64,000 bases of DNA from contig CAXTAO010000013.1 of assembly GCA_964242625.1 (NCBI GenBank), positions 1 through 64,000 of the forward strand. Reading direction: 5' to 3'. The stretch comes from JASLDZ01 sp964242625. GTDB taxonomy: Bacteria > Pseudomonadota > Alphaproteobacteria > Caulobacterales > Caulobacteraceae. The notes below the pieces were generated by a model, which worked only from the letters and a program-made list of their open reading frames with translations, searched no databases and was not told the origin of the DNA. Below are positions 1 through 8,917 of this stretch, in pieces; positions within the stretch are counted from its first letter, which is position 1; every line of letters starts with the position of its first letter. Both the position numbers and the translations under genes were made by a program.

Positions 1-99
1 ACGCCCCGCGTCCCGACGCTCACGCGTCAGCCGTCGCGCGCAGGGCGGGTCAAGGGCGAAGAGCGAAGCGTCCCTTGACGCGACCGAGCACGGCGGCAC
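1..99. repeat. Dispersed intergenic repeat, copy A (cut by window start)
   Basis: This stretch matches 46,168-46,277 in the same orientation and 45,850-45,977 in the opposite orientation, apart from small substitutions and a 12-bp length difference in the loop. It contains an inverted repeat TCAAGGG (50-56) / CCCTTGA (72-78). The left edge may lie outside the window. No coding potential is evident. The match is direct; its nature as a dispersed Caulobacterales-type repeat is inference. Confidence 0.8.
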
Positions 100-164
100 G
101 CGCGCAGCGCCCGCCGCCAGGCGGTCAGCAACGCCCGAACCGCGGCGCGCGCGGACAGTCTGGG

Positions 165-182
165 TCCCCGCTTCCGCGGGGA
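165..182. terminator. Short GC-rich hairpin downstream of trpS
   Basis: A perfect 7-bp stem, TCCCCGC / GCGGGGA, encloses the loop TTCC just past the trpS stop codon on the minus strand. There is no T tract, so it may be a weak terminator or one of the small palindromes common in GC-rich alphaproteobacteria. The remaining bases between 100 and 164 hold nothing I can recognise. Confidence 0.3.
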
Positions 183-194
183 TGAGCGGAGGGT

Positions 195-1244
195 TTAGCG
201 CCAGTACCCCACCACCCGCTTCACCTCGTCCAGCACGGGTGCTGCGACCGCGCGGGCGCGGTCGGCGCCGTCGCGGAGCACGCGGTCGACCTCGGCGGCG
301 TCGGCCATCAACTGGCGCATCCGCGCGGTCACCGGCGCGAGCACCGCCACCGCCAGGTCCGCCAGCTCGGGCTTCAGCCGGCCGAAGCCCTGGCCGGCGA
401 AGCGCTGCAACGTCTCCGCGCGCGTCTCGCCCGCGAGCGCGGCGTAGACGCCGATGAGATTGGCGGCCTCGGGTCGTCCGCTGAGCGCCGCCACCGTGTC
501 GGGCAGGAGGTCGGCGTCGGACTTGGCGCGCTTGATCTTCTTGGAGATGGCGTCGGCGTCGTCGAGGAGGTTTATGCGCGACTGGTCCGACGGATCGGAC
601 TTCGACATCTTGGCCAACCCGTCGCGCAGCGACATGACGCGCGCGGCCGGTCCCTCGATCAGGGGCTCGGGCAGGGGGAAGAAGCCCGGCGCGCTCCAGT
701 CGTGGTTGAACTTGGCCGCGATGTCGCGGGTCAGCTCCAGGTGCTGCTTCTGGTCCTCGCCCACCGGCACGTGGGTCGCGCGGTAGAGCAGGATGTCGGC
801 CGCCTGCAGCACGGGATAGGTGTAGAGGCCGACGCTGGAGGCCTCGGCGTCGCGGCCCGCCTTGTCCTTGAACTGGGTCATGCGGTCGAGCCAGCCGACG
901 CGCGCCACGCAGTTGAACACCCAGGCCAATTCGGCGTGCTCGTGCACCGCCGACTGCGGCCAGATCACCGTGCGCGCGGGGTCGAGGCCCGCGGCGAGGT
1001 AGGCGGCGGCGATCTCGCGCGTCTGGTCGGCGAGCTTGGCCGGGTCCTGCCAGGCGGTCAGCGCGTGCATGTCGGCCACGAAGACGAAGCACGGGTCGCC
1101 TCGGTCCTGCAGCTGAACGAAGCGCTGAACCGCGCCCAGGTAGTTGCCGAGATGCAGCGAGCCCGACGCCTGGATGCCCGACAGTATGCGGCGCGGGCCT
1201 GTGTAGCCCCCATCGGAGGGCGGCTCGGGAGCGGAAGGCGGCAT
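195..1244 (-). CDS. trpS: Tryptophanyl-tRNA synthetase
   Basis: Cytoplasmic class I aminoacyl-tRNA synthetase that charges tRNA-Trp. The 349-residue protein has the usual family length. It carries the HIGH-type motif in GSLHLGNYLG near residue 30, the ATP-grasping segment VGEDQKQHLELTRDIA in the middle, and the KMSKS signature as LAKMSKSD around residue 205. The ATG at 1244 lies only 5 nt after the murJ stop codon, so trpS is probably cotranscribed with murJ and glnD. A proline-rich stretch of about 15 residues precedes the catalytic fold. Confidence 0.97.
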   Translation of the reverse strand: MPPSAPEPPSDGGYTGPRRILSGIQASGSLHLGNYLGAVQRFVQLQDRGDPCFVFVADMHALTAWQDPAKLADQTREIAAAYLAAGLDPARTVIWPQSAVHEHAELAWVFNCVARVGWLDRMTQFKDKAGRDAEASSVGLYTYPVLQAADILLYRATHVPVGEDQKQHLELTRDIAAKFNHDWSAPGFFPLPEPLIEGPAARVMSLRDGLAKMSKSDPSDQSRINLLDDADAISKKIKRAKSDADLLPDTVAALSGRPEAANLIGVYAALAGETRAETLQRFAGQGFGRLKPELADLAVAVLAPVTARMRQLMADAAEVDRVLRDGADRARAVAAPVLDEVKRVVGYWR

Positions 1245-1249
1245 GGCGG

Positions 1250-3001
1250 TCAGGCGGTCTCGGGCGGAGGGGTGGCGCGCGGGCCGCGGCGGAAGGCGCC
1301 GCGCACCTCGGCGGGCGTGACGGCGCGGAGCAACGGCAGGAGCACGACGTAGAGCGCGCCGCCCGCCGCTACGGCGAACGCCAGCGCGATCTCCTTGCGA
1401 TGCAGCACGTGCTCGAGCGCGCCGCGCGCGTGAGCCAGCGCGGCCAGGGCTGCGGCCATGATTGCGCTCGCCAGGAGGATGCGGCCGATGCGGCGCAGGG
1501 CGGGCGGGCTCGTGCGGTACCAGCCGCGCCTGTGCAGCGACACCAGCATCTGCCCCACGCTGACCCAGGAGGCGAGGCTGGTCGCGATCGCCAACCCCTC
1601 GATCCCCTGGGCGGCGCCGTGGCTCACCCGGTGCAGCACGTTGAAGAAGAACACGCCCGCGGCGATGTTCACCGCCACGCTCACGAGCGCGAAGCGCATG
1701 GGGCTCTTGGTGTCCTGCCGGGCGAAGAAGGCCTGGGTGAGGATGCGCTGCAGCACGAAGGCGGGGGTGCCGAGGCCATACCAGAACAGCGCCGAGGCGG
1801 TGGCCTGCGCGTCGACCAGGTGGAACTCGCCCCGGGTGAACAGCCCGTCGATCAGGAAGAAAGGCATGGCCGAGAGCGCCGCCGCCGCCGGCAGCGCAAA
1901 GGCCAGCGAGAGCGCGATCGCCTCGTCCATGGCCCCCTGCGCCCCGGCCTCGTCGCCGCGGTGGATGGTGGTGGACAGGCGCGGCAGGAGCGCCACGCCG
2001 ATCGCCACGCCCACGAGCCCCAGCGGCAGCTGGTACAGCCGGTCGGCCACCGCCAGCCACACCCGCCCTCCCCGAACGAAGGAGGCGAGGTTGCCCGAGA
2101 TGAAGATGTTCACCTGCGTCACGCTCGCCGCCAGCGAGCCCGGCAAGGCGAGCAGCACCAGCGCCTTGATCTCGGGCGTCAGCCGCGGCCAGCGCAGGTC
2201 GACCCGCGCGCCCGAGCGGTTGACGCCCCACCAGAGCAGCGCCGCCTGCGCCACGCCCGCGGCCAAGACGCCGAAGCTCGCGGCGTAGGCGGCGCGGATC
2301 ACGCCGTGTTGCGGCCAGATGGCGACCAGCATGACGAGGTTCATCAAAGTCGGCGCGAAGGCGGAGAGGATAAAGCGCCCTCGAGCCTGCAGCACGCCCG
2401 AGAGGTGGGCGTAGATCGCCATGCACGGCAGGTAGGGCATGGAGATCTGCGTCAGCGTCACCGCCAGCTTGAACTTGACGGGATTGGACGTGTAGCCCGG
2501 GTTGATCAGGTACATCAGCCACGGCATGGCGAGGCAGCAGATCAGGGTCACGACGATGGTGGCGGCCGCCAGCGTGGCCATGGCGTCGGCGGCCAAGACG
2601 TCGGCCACCTCCTCGCCGTCGTCCTCCAGCGAGCGGGCGTAGGCGGGCACGAAGGCCGTCGCGAACGCGCCCTCCGCGAAGATGCGGCGGAAGAGGTTCG
2701 GGAACGCCAGCATGGTCGTGTAGGCGTCGCCGGCGATGGAGGCCGAGGCGCCCAGCCGATAGGTCACCACCTGATCGCGCAGGAAGCCCATCAGCCGGCT
2801 GACCATGGTCAGCCCCGAGTAGATCGCCGACGAGCGCAGCATGCCGCCGCCCGCCGGGCGCGGCGCGGCGCGATCCACCACCGGCTCGACCGCACGCCGC
2901 GTCTGCGGCTGGACGAGCGCGTCGGCCAGCGGGTCGTCGGCCGCCGGCGCGTCCACGGCGACACCGTCCACCGGGGGTAGGATGGGGCCGCGGGTGATCA
3001 C
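1250..3001 (-). CDS. murJ: Lipid II flippase MurJ (MviN family)
   Basis: Polytopic inner-membrane protein of the MOP superfamily that moves lipid II across the membrane for peptidoglycan synthesis. It has about 14 hydrophobic segments and the typical family opening MLRSSAIYSGLTMVSRLMGF followed by LRDQ. The GTG at 3001 gives 583 residues with a 53-residue Pro/Ala/Asp-rich, non-hydrophobic leader. An ATG at 2842 would start exactly at the conserved family N terminus and give 530 residues, the usual MurJ length, so the start is uncertain. It lies between glnD (64 bp upstream) and trpS (5 nt downstream), a gene neighbourhood often seen in alphaproteobacteria. Confidence 0.95.
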   Translation of the reverse strand: MITRGPILPPVDGVAVDAPAADDPLADALVQPQTRRAVEPVVDRAAPRPAGGGMLRSSAIYSGLTMVSRLMGFLRDQVVTYRLGASASIAGDAYTTMLAFPNLFRRIFAEGAFATAFVPAYARSLEDDGEEVADVLAADAMATLAAATIVVTLICCLAMPWLMYLINPGYTSNPVKFKLAVTLTQISMPYLPCMAIYAHLSGVLQARGRFILSAFAPTLMNLVMLVAIWPQHGVIRAAYAASFGVLAAGVAQAALLWWGVNRSGARVDLRWPRLTPEIKALVLLALPGSLAASVTQVNIFISGNLASFVRGGRVWLAVADRLYQLPLGLVGVAIGVALLPRLSTTIHRGDEAGAQGAMDEAIALSLAFALPAAAALSAMPFFLIDGLFTRGEFHLVDAQATASALFWYGLGTPAFVLQRILTQAFFARQDTKSPMRFALVSVAVNIAAGVFFFNVLHRVSHGAAQGIEGLAIATSLASWVSVGQMLVSLHRRGWYRTSPPALRRIGRILLASAIMAAALAALAHARGALEHVLHRKEIALAFAVAAGGALYVVLLPLLRAVTPAEVRGAFRRGPRATPPPETA

Positions 3002-3065
3002 CGCCCGGCCGTAGCGGCGCGCCCGGAGGCGGTCAACGCCGCGGCGCGGGTCGGCGGCCGGCGGC

Positions 3066-5954
3066 TCAGCGCCCGGCGCTGGCGCGGGCGCGGGCGAGGC
3101 GCGGGCGCGTCACGGGCTTGGAGCGCAGCGCCTCGCGCAGGGCGGTGCACAGGGCCGCGACCCGATCGGCGTCGGCCAGCTTCGCGCCGGTGGCGGCGTC
3201 GGTGAGGTAGAAGGCGTCCACCGCGCGCGCGCCGTAGGTCTCGACGTGGGCGGACTGCACCGAAAGCCCCGCGTCGGCCACCGTGCGCGCCAGCGCTTCC
3301 AGGAGGCCCGGCCGGTCGGCCCCGGTGCACTCGACCACCGTCGCGGTGGCGCTCGCGTCCTGGTCGACGGCGACCTGGGCGGCGACGGAGAAGGTTTCGG
3401 CGCGCGCCGAGCGGCCGCGGCGCTCCCCCTCGCCCGTACGCGCCTGGCCGCGGGCCGCCGCCTCCACGGCGCGGGCCAGCCTATCGAGGGCGGTGGGGGC
3501 GCCGTCGCCGAAGGGGCGGCCCGTCGCGTCCTTGACGTAGAAGACGTCCAAGACCTCGCCCGACGCCTCCGTGTAGATGCGTGCGCCCAGGACGTCGGCG
3601 CCCTCGGCCGAGAGCGCGCCGGCGAGGTCGGCGAAGAGGCCCGGCCGGTCGCGCGCCACCACCGCCACCTCCGCCGCGTCGGGCGCCGCCTCGACCGAGG
3701 CGCCGGGCGCGGCGCGCGCCGCCACGCCGCCCGCCGCGTGGGCGTGGCGCCACAGGGCGTAGTGCATGGCCTGCTCGGGCACACGGAAGGCGTTGAGGTA
3801 GGCCTGGTCGCGCGAAGCGGCCCAGGCGCGCAGGCCGGGATCGTCGACGTCGCCGAACGCCTGGAGGAGGCGTCCGCGCGCGCGCTCGGCGCGCTCGAAC
3901 TGCACCTCGCGCACCCGGGCGGCGGCGTCCTCGCCCCGGCCGCCACGGAACACCGCCTCGGCGGCGCGGTGCAGTTCGTGGAGGAGCTGGGCCTTCCACC
4001 CGTTCCACACCCCCGGCCCCACCGCGCGGATGTCGGCCACGGTGACGGCCAGGAGCATGCGCAGCCGCTCGGGCGTCTCCACCTGGCGCGCGAAGGCGGC
4101 CACCGTCTCGGGGTCGGAGATGTCGCGCTTCTGGGCGGTGTCGCTCATCAGGAGGTGATGCTCGACGAGCCAGGCGCAGAGCTCCACCCGCTCGGGCGTG
4201 AAGCCGAGCCTGGGCGCGACGGTGCGCACCACGCGGCCGCCCGCCTCCTCCTGGGTGCCCTCCCCGCCCTTGCCGCTGTCGTGCAGCAGCATGGCGAGGA
4301 ACAGGCATTCGACGTCGGCGATGCGCGGCAGGACGGCGCCGAGGAGCGGGGCGCCCGCCTCGTCCAGCCGCTCGTCGCGCGCCTCGGCCAAGACGCCCAC
4401 CGCGCGCAGGGTGTGCTCGTCGACGGTGTAGGAGTGGTACATGTTGAACTGCATCTGGCAGACGATGCGGCCGAACTCGGGGAGGTAGCGCCCGAGCACC
4501 CCCGTCTCGTTCATCAGGGTCAGCGAGCGGAACGGATCGCGGCCGCGCGCCAGCACCCGCAGGAAGATCTCCGCCGCCTCCGGATCGGCGCGCAGCCCCG
4601 GGCTGATCAGCGCGAGCGAGCGACTGACCGCGCTGAAGGCGTCGGGATGCAGGTCGAGGTCGTGCTGGTCGGCCACCTCGAACACGCGCAGGAGCGCGAC
4701 GGGATCCTCCTGGAACAGCTCCTCGCCCGCGACGGCGAGTCGCCCTCCGTCCACGTGGAAGCCGGGCGCGAGCACGCGGCGCGGCCGTCGGCGCGCGGGC
4801 AGGAAACGCGACAGCCCGGTAGGGGGAGCCTTGGCGTTCTCCTCCTCCAGCTGGGCGCAGAACACGCGGGTGAGCACGCCAACCTCGCGGGCGATCAGGA
4901 AGTAGCGACGCATGAAGCGCTCCACCGCCGCCGCCTCCTCGACGCCGACGGAGCCGACGCCGCGCCCATCGCCGCCCGAGGCCGCCCCGGGCCCCGCGCC
5001 GTAGCCCATGCGCCGGGCGATCTCGGGCTGGAGGTCGAAGGAAAGCCGCTCCTCCGCCCGCCCGACCGCGAAGTGCAGGTGGCAGCGCACCGCCCACAGG
5101 AAGTCGAAGGCGCGCAGAAAGGCCTTGAGCTCGCGCCCGGTGAAGGCCTCGAGCCGCACCACCTCGCCCGAGCGCCCGTCCGCCGGATGGAGGTAGCGCG
5201 CGATCCAGAACAGGGTGTTGAGGTCGCGCAGGCCGCCCTTGGACTCCTTGACGTTGGGCTCGACGAGATACCGGCTCGCCCCTGCGCGGGCGTGGCGCTC
5301 GTCGCGCTCGCGAAGCTTGGCGGCGGTGAACTCGGCCTCGGTGCCGCGGGCGACCTCCTCGCGGAAGCGCCGCGCGAGCTCGGCGGTCAGCGCCTCGTCG
5401 CCCGCGAGGTGGCGCGCCTCCAGGAGCGTGGTGCGGATGGTGAAGTCGCCGCGGGCGAGCTTCAGGCACTCCTCCACCGTGCGGGAGGCGTGGCCGACTT
5501 TGAAGCCCAGGTCCCACAGGGCGTAGAGCATGAACTCGATCACGCTCTCCGTATGGGCGGTGGCCTTGTAGGGGCGCAGGAACAGGAGATCGAGGTCGCT
5601 GAAGGGGGCCAGCGCGCCGCGGCCGTAGCCGCCCACCGCCGCCACCGCCAGCCGCTCGCCCGCCGTTGGGTTGCGCGCGCGGAACACGTGGGTGGTGGTG
5701 AAGTCGTAGAGCGCCTGCACCACCTCGTCGGTCACCCGCGACAGGAGCCGCGCGGTGGACGAGCCGCCCGCCCCCGCCTCCAGCCGCTCCTTGGCGATCA
5801 TGCGGCCGCGGAACAGCGCGCCCTTGAGGAGCTCCAGCGCCCGGCGGCGCGCCTCCGCCTCGTCGGCGGCGGACAGGGCGGCGGCGGTGAGCTGGGAGCG
5901 CAGGCGCACCCCGTCGACGACGTCCTCGATCCGGGGCGTGCGCAGGCGGGCCAT
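3066..5954 (-). CDS. glnD: Bifunctional PII uridylyltransferase/uridylyl-removing enzyme
   Basis: Central nitrogen sensor that adds or removes UMP on PII proteins in response to glutamine. The 962 residues show the expected order: an N-terminal nucleotidyltransferase domain with GGYGRGALAPFSDLDLLFL (metal-binding Asp pair in SDLDL), a GlnD linker, an HD hydrolase domain with AMLLHDSGKG, and two C-terminal ACT domains (VVARDRPGLFADLAG and ECTGADRPGLLEALAR) that bind glutamine. A low-complexity Gly/Ala insert sits near residue 330. The start at 5954 is an ATG. It is probably the first gene of glnD-murJ-trpS. Confidence 0.97.
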   Translation of the reverse strand: MARLRTPRIEDVVDGVRLRSQLTAAALSAADEAEARRRALELLKGALFRGRMIAKERLEAGAGGSSTARLLSRVTDEVVQALYDFTTTHVFRARNPTAGERLAVAAVGGYGRGALAPFSDLDLLFLRPYKATAHTESVIEFMLYALWDLGFKVGHASRTVEECLKLARGDFTIRTTLLEARHLAGDEALTAELARRFREEVARGTEAEFTAAKLRERDERHARAGASRYLVEPNVKESKGGLRDLNTLFWIARYLHPADGRSGEVVRLEAFTGRELKAFLRAFDFLWAVRCHLHFAVGRAEERLSFDLQPEIARRMGYGAGPGAASGGDGRGVGSVGVEEAAAVERFMRRYFLIAREVGVLTRVFCAQLEEENAKAPPTGLSRFLPARRRPRRVLAPGFHVDGGRLAVAGEELFQEDPVALLRVFEVADQHDLDLHPDAFSAVSRSLALISPGLRADPEAAEIFLRVLARGRDPFRSLTLMNETGVLGRYLPEFGRIVCQMQFNMYHSYTVDEHTLRAVGVLAEARDERLDEAGAPLLGAVLPRIADVECLFLAMLLHDSGKGGEGTQEEAGGRVVRTVAPRLGFTPERVELCAWLVEHHLLMSDTAQKRDISDPETVAAFARQVETPERLRMLLAVTVADIRAVGPGVWNGWKAQLLHELHRAAEAVFRGGRGEDAAARVREVQFERAERARGRLLQAFGDVDDPGLRAWAASRDQAYLNAFRVPEQAMHYALWRHAHAAGGVAARAAPGASVEAAPDAAEVAVVARDRPGLFADLAGALSAEGADVLGARIYTEASGEVLDVFYVKDATGRPFGDGAPTALDRLARAVEAAARGQARTGEGERRGRSARAETFSVAAQVAVDQDASATATVVECTGADRPGLLEALARTVADAGLSVQSAHVETYGARAVDAFYLTDAATGAKLADADRVAALCTALREALRSKPVTRPRLARARASAGR

Positions 5955-5998
5955 GGGATGGCGAACTTAAGCCCCGTGCGCCCGGCCGCAACCGCGGC

Positions 5999-6691
5999 TC
6001 ACGCGTCGTGCCTGGCCGCCTCCGCCAGGCGCCGCTCGTTGGCGAGCTTCTTCGCCGCGGCGGCGAACTTGCCCGTGGCCAGAAGCCGGGCCCCGTTGAC
6101 GAGCTTGCGCCGCGTCTGCGGCCAGAAGCTACGCGCGACCACATAGCGCTGCTGCGTCCACTCGTGCGCGGCGAAGGGGGCGGTGGTGCGGAACACCGCC
6201 GTGCGCCCATTTAGCCGGCCCTCGAAGCGCCAGGCCGGGTCGCGCCGCAGCACCTGCACGATCATGTCGCCCGTCCACAGGTCGACGTCGTCGATCAGGA
6301 GGGCGCCGCCCACCTTGAGGCGCGGCGCGGTGTACTGGAAATCGACCGCGGGGATGGGGAAGCCGTGGCCGCCGTCGATGAACACGACGTCGAGCTCGCC
6401 GTCGCCGGCGAGCGGCGGCAACACGTCCTGGCTGAAGCCGCAGTGGAAGGTGGTCTGCGCCAGGTCGATCCCGCGCGCGTCGGCCTCGGCGCGGATGGCG
6501 GCGATCTCGACGGCGGACGGCGTCACCACGTCGTGGCGGCAGCCACGGGCGGCGAAGAGGAGGGTGGACTGGCCCGCCCCCGTCTCCAGCGTGCGCAGGC
6601 CGGGCGTCAGCTCGCGGTCGAGCCAGGCCATGACCGCCTCGCTGGCGTCCCAGGCCGCCGCGCCGCCCGCGTGCAGCCTGGCCCCGTTCAT
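5999..6691 (-). CDS. Class I SAM-dependent methyltransferase (Methyltransf_24-like)
   Basis: The fold has a SAM-binding glycine loop in TLETGAGQSTLLFA, an acidic end of strand 4 in LDVVFIDGGHGFPIPAVDF and a second acidic strand, ALLIDDVDLW. This matches small-molecule O-methyltransferase-like proteins of the Methyltransf_24 type. The substrate is unknown. I chose the ATG at 6691 because AAAGGGG lies at ribosome-binding distance. An ATG at 6721 and a further in-frame start at 6769 would add 10 or 26 residues that look unstructured. It lies 44 bp upstream of glnD and may be a separate unit. Confidence 0.75.
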   Translation of the reverse strand: MNGARLHAGGAAAWDASEAVMAWLDRELTPGLRTLETGAGQSTLLFAARGCRHDVVTPSAVEIAAIRAEADARGIDLAQTTFHCGFSQDVLPPLAGDGELDVVFIDGGHGFPIPAVDFQYTAPRLKVGGALLIDDVDLWTGDMIVQVLRRDPAWRFEGRLNGRTAVFRTTAPFAAHEWTQQRYVVARSFWPQTRRKLVNGARLLATGKFAAAAKKLANERRLAEAARHDA

Positions 6692-6778
6692 CTGGGCCCC
6701 TTTCGGTCGCGCGCCGTGCATCCGCCGTTCCCACCCTTGAGGTCGAGGGCGGTGGCTTAGCGCGTCCAAGGTTGCGGC

Positions 6779-8830
6779 TCAGTTCACGACGGACGCGAGC
6801 GACGGCGCGGGCACGACGGGCAGGTCGATGCGGCTCTCCGCCGAACCGGCGACGGTGATCCGCTGCGTCGCGCGCACGTAGTCGGCGGGCTTGGCCCAGA
6901 AGATGGACGGGACGAAGGTCTGCGGGTTGCGGTCGTACAGCGGGAACCAGCTCGACTGCACCTGCACCATGATCCGGTGCCCCGGCAGGAACACGTGGTC
7001 GGCGGTCGGCAGGTCGAAGCGGTAGGCCAAGGGCGTGTTCGCCTTGAGCGGGCGCGAGCGGGTGAAGCCTTCGCGGTAGCGGCCGCGGAAGATGTCCATG
7101 CCGACCGCCAGCTGGTAGCCGCCCATCCGGGTGTCGCCCGCCACCTCGTCGGGATAAACGTCGATCAGCTTGACCACCCAGTCGCTGTCGGTGCCCGAAG
7201 TCGAGGCGGTCAGCCGGACAGTCGGCTGGCCCGCGATCTTCATCGGCGCGGTCAAGACGTCGGAGGTGAAGGTGAGGACGTCCGGCCGGCCCGACGCCTC
7301 GCGCTGATCGTCGGCCAGCCATTGCGGCCAGGTCAGGCCGTTGTCGTAGCCCACGGGCTGGCTCGGGCGCCGACGGAACGGCACGGGCTTGGCGGGGTCG
7401 GACACATAGTCGACCGTCTGGGCGCGCCCCGCCGCGGGCTGGAAGCCGAGCCGACCGCCGGGCTGGAGGTAGAGCGCGGTGGGCGTGGGCGCCGAGCCGT
7501 CCGCGGCGGCGGGCCAGGCGGGAAGGCTGCGCCACTCGTTCGTCCCGCTCTCGAACGCGGTCACGGGCGCGAGGTCCAAGGGCGGCGCATCGTCGCGCAG
7601 GTAGTGGGCGAGGTAGGGCGCGAGCACATGGCGGCGGAACCAGCGCCCGGTGTCGGAGCCCCACTTCACCGCGCCGAGCTCGGACGCCTCCTCGATCTCC
7701 TGCCCGTGGTTCCACGGCCCCATGACGAGGCGCACCATGTCGCCGCGCGTGTCTTTCGGCTTGAGCGCCTTGTAGGTGGCGATGGCGCCGTAGATGTCTT
7801 CCGCGTCCCACAGCGAGTGGACCAGCAGCACGGGCACGGTCAGCGGCTGGGCGGCGACGATCTTGTCCATCGCCTGGCTCGACCAGAAGTCGTCGTAGTC
7901 GGGGTGGGCCAGCACCTTGCGCCAGAACCCGGTCTGCTCGAGCCCGTGAGCCTTGCCGAGCGCCCCCGCCGAGCCCGCGCGCATGTAGAGGTCGTAGTCG
8001 TCGTGGACGTTCGTCCACCACTTCTCCGAGTTCGCCCGCGTGCCGTCCTGTTCGTAGATGTAGGGCATGTTCTGCTGGCGGAACGCGCCGTTGTGGAACC
8101 AGTCGTCGCCCATCCAGCCGTCGACCATGGGGTTCATCGGGATGGCCGCCTTGAGCGCCGGGTGCGGATGCACGAGGCTCATCAGGGGCTCGAAGCCGTC
8201 GTAGCTGATGCCCAGCGTCACCACGCGCCCGTTGCCTTCGGGCACGTGCTTCACCAGCCAGTCGATGGTGTCGTAGCTGTCGGTCGCGTCGTCGACCTTG
8301 GCGGGGTTGTAGGGCGTGCCCGCCAGCGGCGGGTTCATGATGTAGTCGCCCTCCGAGCCGTACTTGCCGCGCACGTCCTGCACCACGCGGATGTAGCCGC
8401 CTTGCACCACCACGTCGGGCGCGTTGTCGTAGCCGTCGAGCACGGGGCCCAGGTGCGCGCTCTGGGCGTGCTCGGTGGTCTCGTTGGCGCTGTAGGGCGT
8501 GCGGGTCAGCAGCATGCCGCGCCGGCCGCCGCCGGGAGCTTCGGCGCTGCGGGGCACGAGCACCACGGTGTGGAGCTTCACCCCGTCGCGCATGGGGATC
8601 ATCACCTCGCGCCGCTCATAGTCGAACGACGACACCACGGGCTTCAGCGTGTGCGGGCTCTCGCCGCCGCCCGGGGCGTGGTCGCTGTCCGCGTCAGCGG
8701 CGTCCTTGGCGGCCTGCGCCTTGGAGCCCTGCCCCCGCGCCCCGGGCTCCTGCGGCGAGCTCTGCGCCTGCGCCGCGAGCGGGAGGGCGGCGACCAATGC
8801 GGCGGCCAGGGCGAGGCGGTGTGGACGCAA
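6779..8830 (-). CDS. CocE/NonD family (S15-type) hydrolase, secreted
   Basis: Predicted exported alpha/beta-hydrolase of the X-Pro dipeptidyl-peptidase S15 / cocaine-esterase family, 683 residues. A signal peptide (MRPHRLALAAALVAALPLAA then QAQ) starts with TTG at 8830; no ATG lies near it. The nucleophile elbow is GISYDG, the acid lies in LLVHSLWDAED and the catalytic His in MGPWNHGQ. The C-terminal half is the beta-sandwich X-Pro_C domain (TSDVLTAPMKIAGQPTVRL). Family members cleave esters, beta-lactam side chains or N-terminal dipeptides; the substrate here cannot be told. A charged Gln/Lys/Asp-rich linker follows the signal peptide. Confidence 0.9.
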   Translation of the reverse strand: MRPHRLALAAALVAALPLAAQAQSSPQEPGARGQGSKAQAAKDAADADSDHAPGGGESPHTLKPVVSSFDYERREVMIPMRDGVKLHTVVLVPRSAEAPGGGRRGMLLTRTPYSANETTEHAQSAHLGPVLDGYDNAPDVVVQGGYIRVVQDVRGKYGSEGDYIMNPPLAGTPYNPAKVDDATDSYDTIDWLVKHVPEGNGRVVTLGISYDGFEPLMSLVHPHPALKAAIPMNPMVDGWMGDDWFHNGAFRQQNMPYIYEQDGTRANSEKWWTNVHDDYDLYMRAGSAGALGKAHGLEQTGFWRKVLAHPDYDDFWSSQAMDKIVAAQPLTVPVLLVHSLWDAEDIYGAIATYKALKPKDTRGDMVRLVMGPWNHGQEIEEASELGAVKWGSDTGRWFRRHVLAPYLAHYLRDDAPPLDLAPVTAFESGTNEWRSLPAWPAAADGSAPTPTALYLQPGGRLGFQPAAGRAQTVDYVSDPAKPVPFRRRPSQPVGYDNGLTWPQWLADDQREASGRPDVLTFTSDVLTAPMKIAGQPTVRLTASTSGTDSDWVVKLIDVYPDEVAGDTRMGGYQLAVGMDIFRGRYREGFTRSRPLKANTPLAYRFDLPTADHVFLPGHRIMVQVQSSWFPLYDRNPQTFVPSIFWAKPADYVRATQRITVAGSAESRIDLPVVPAPSLASVVN

Positions 8831-8917
8831 GGGCGTGGGCTCCGGGCGAACGAGGACGCGCCAGCTAGCGCCAGCCGCACGCCGTCCGCAACGGGCCTCC
8901 TCCGCACCGGCTGCGGG

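Noticed and set aside
3246..6146. Long plus-strand open frame opposite glnD
   Set aside because: It lies antisense to a clear GlnD with all domains. The translation has no recognisable motif and shows GC-driven composition.
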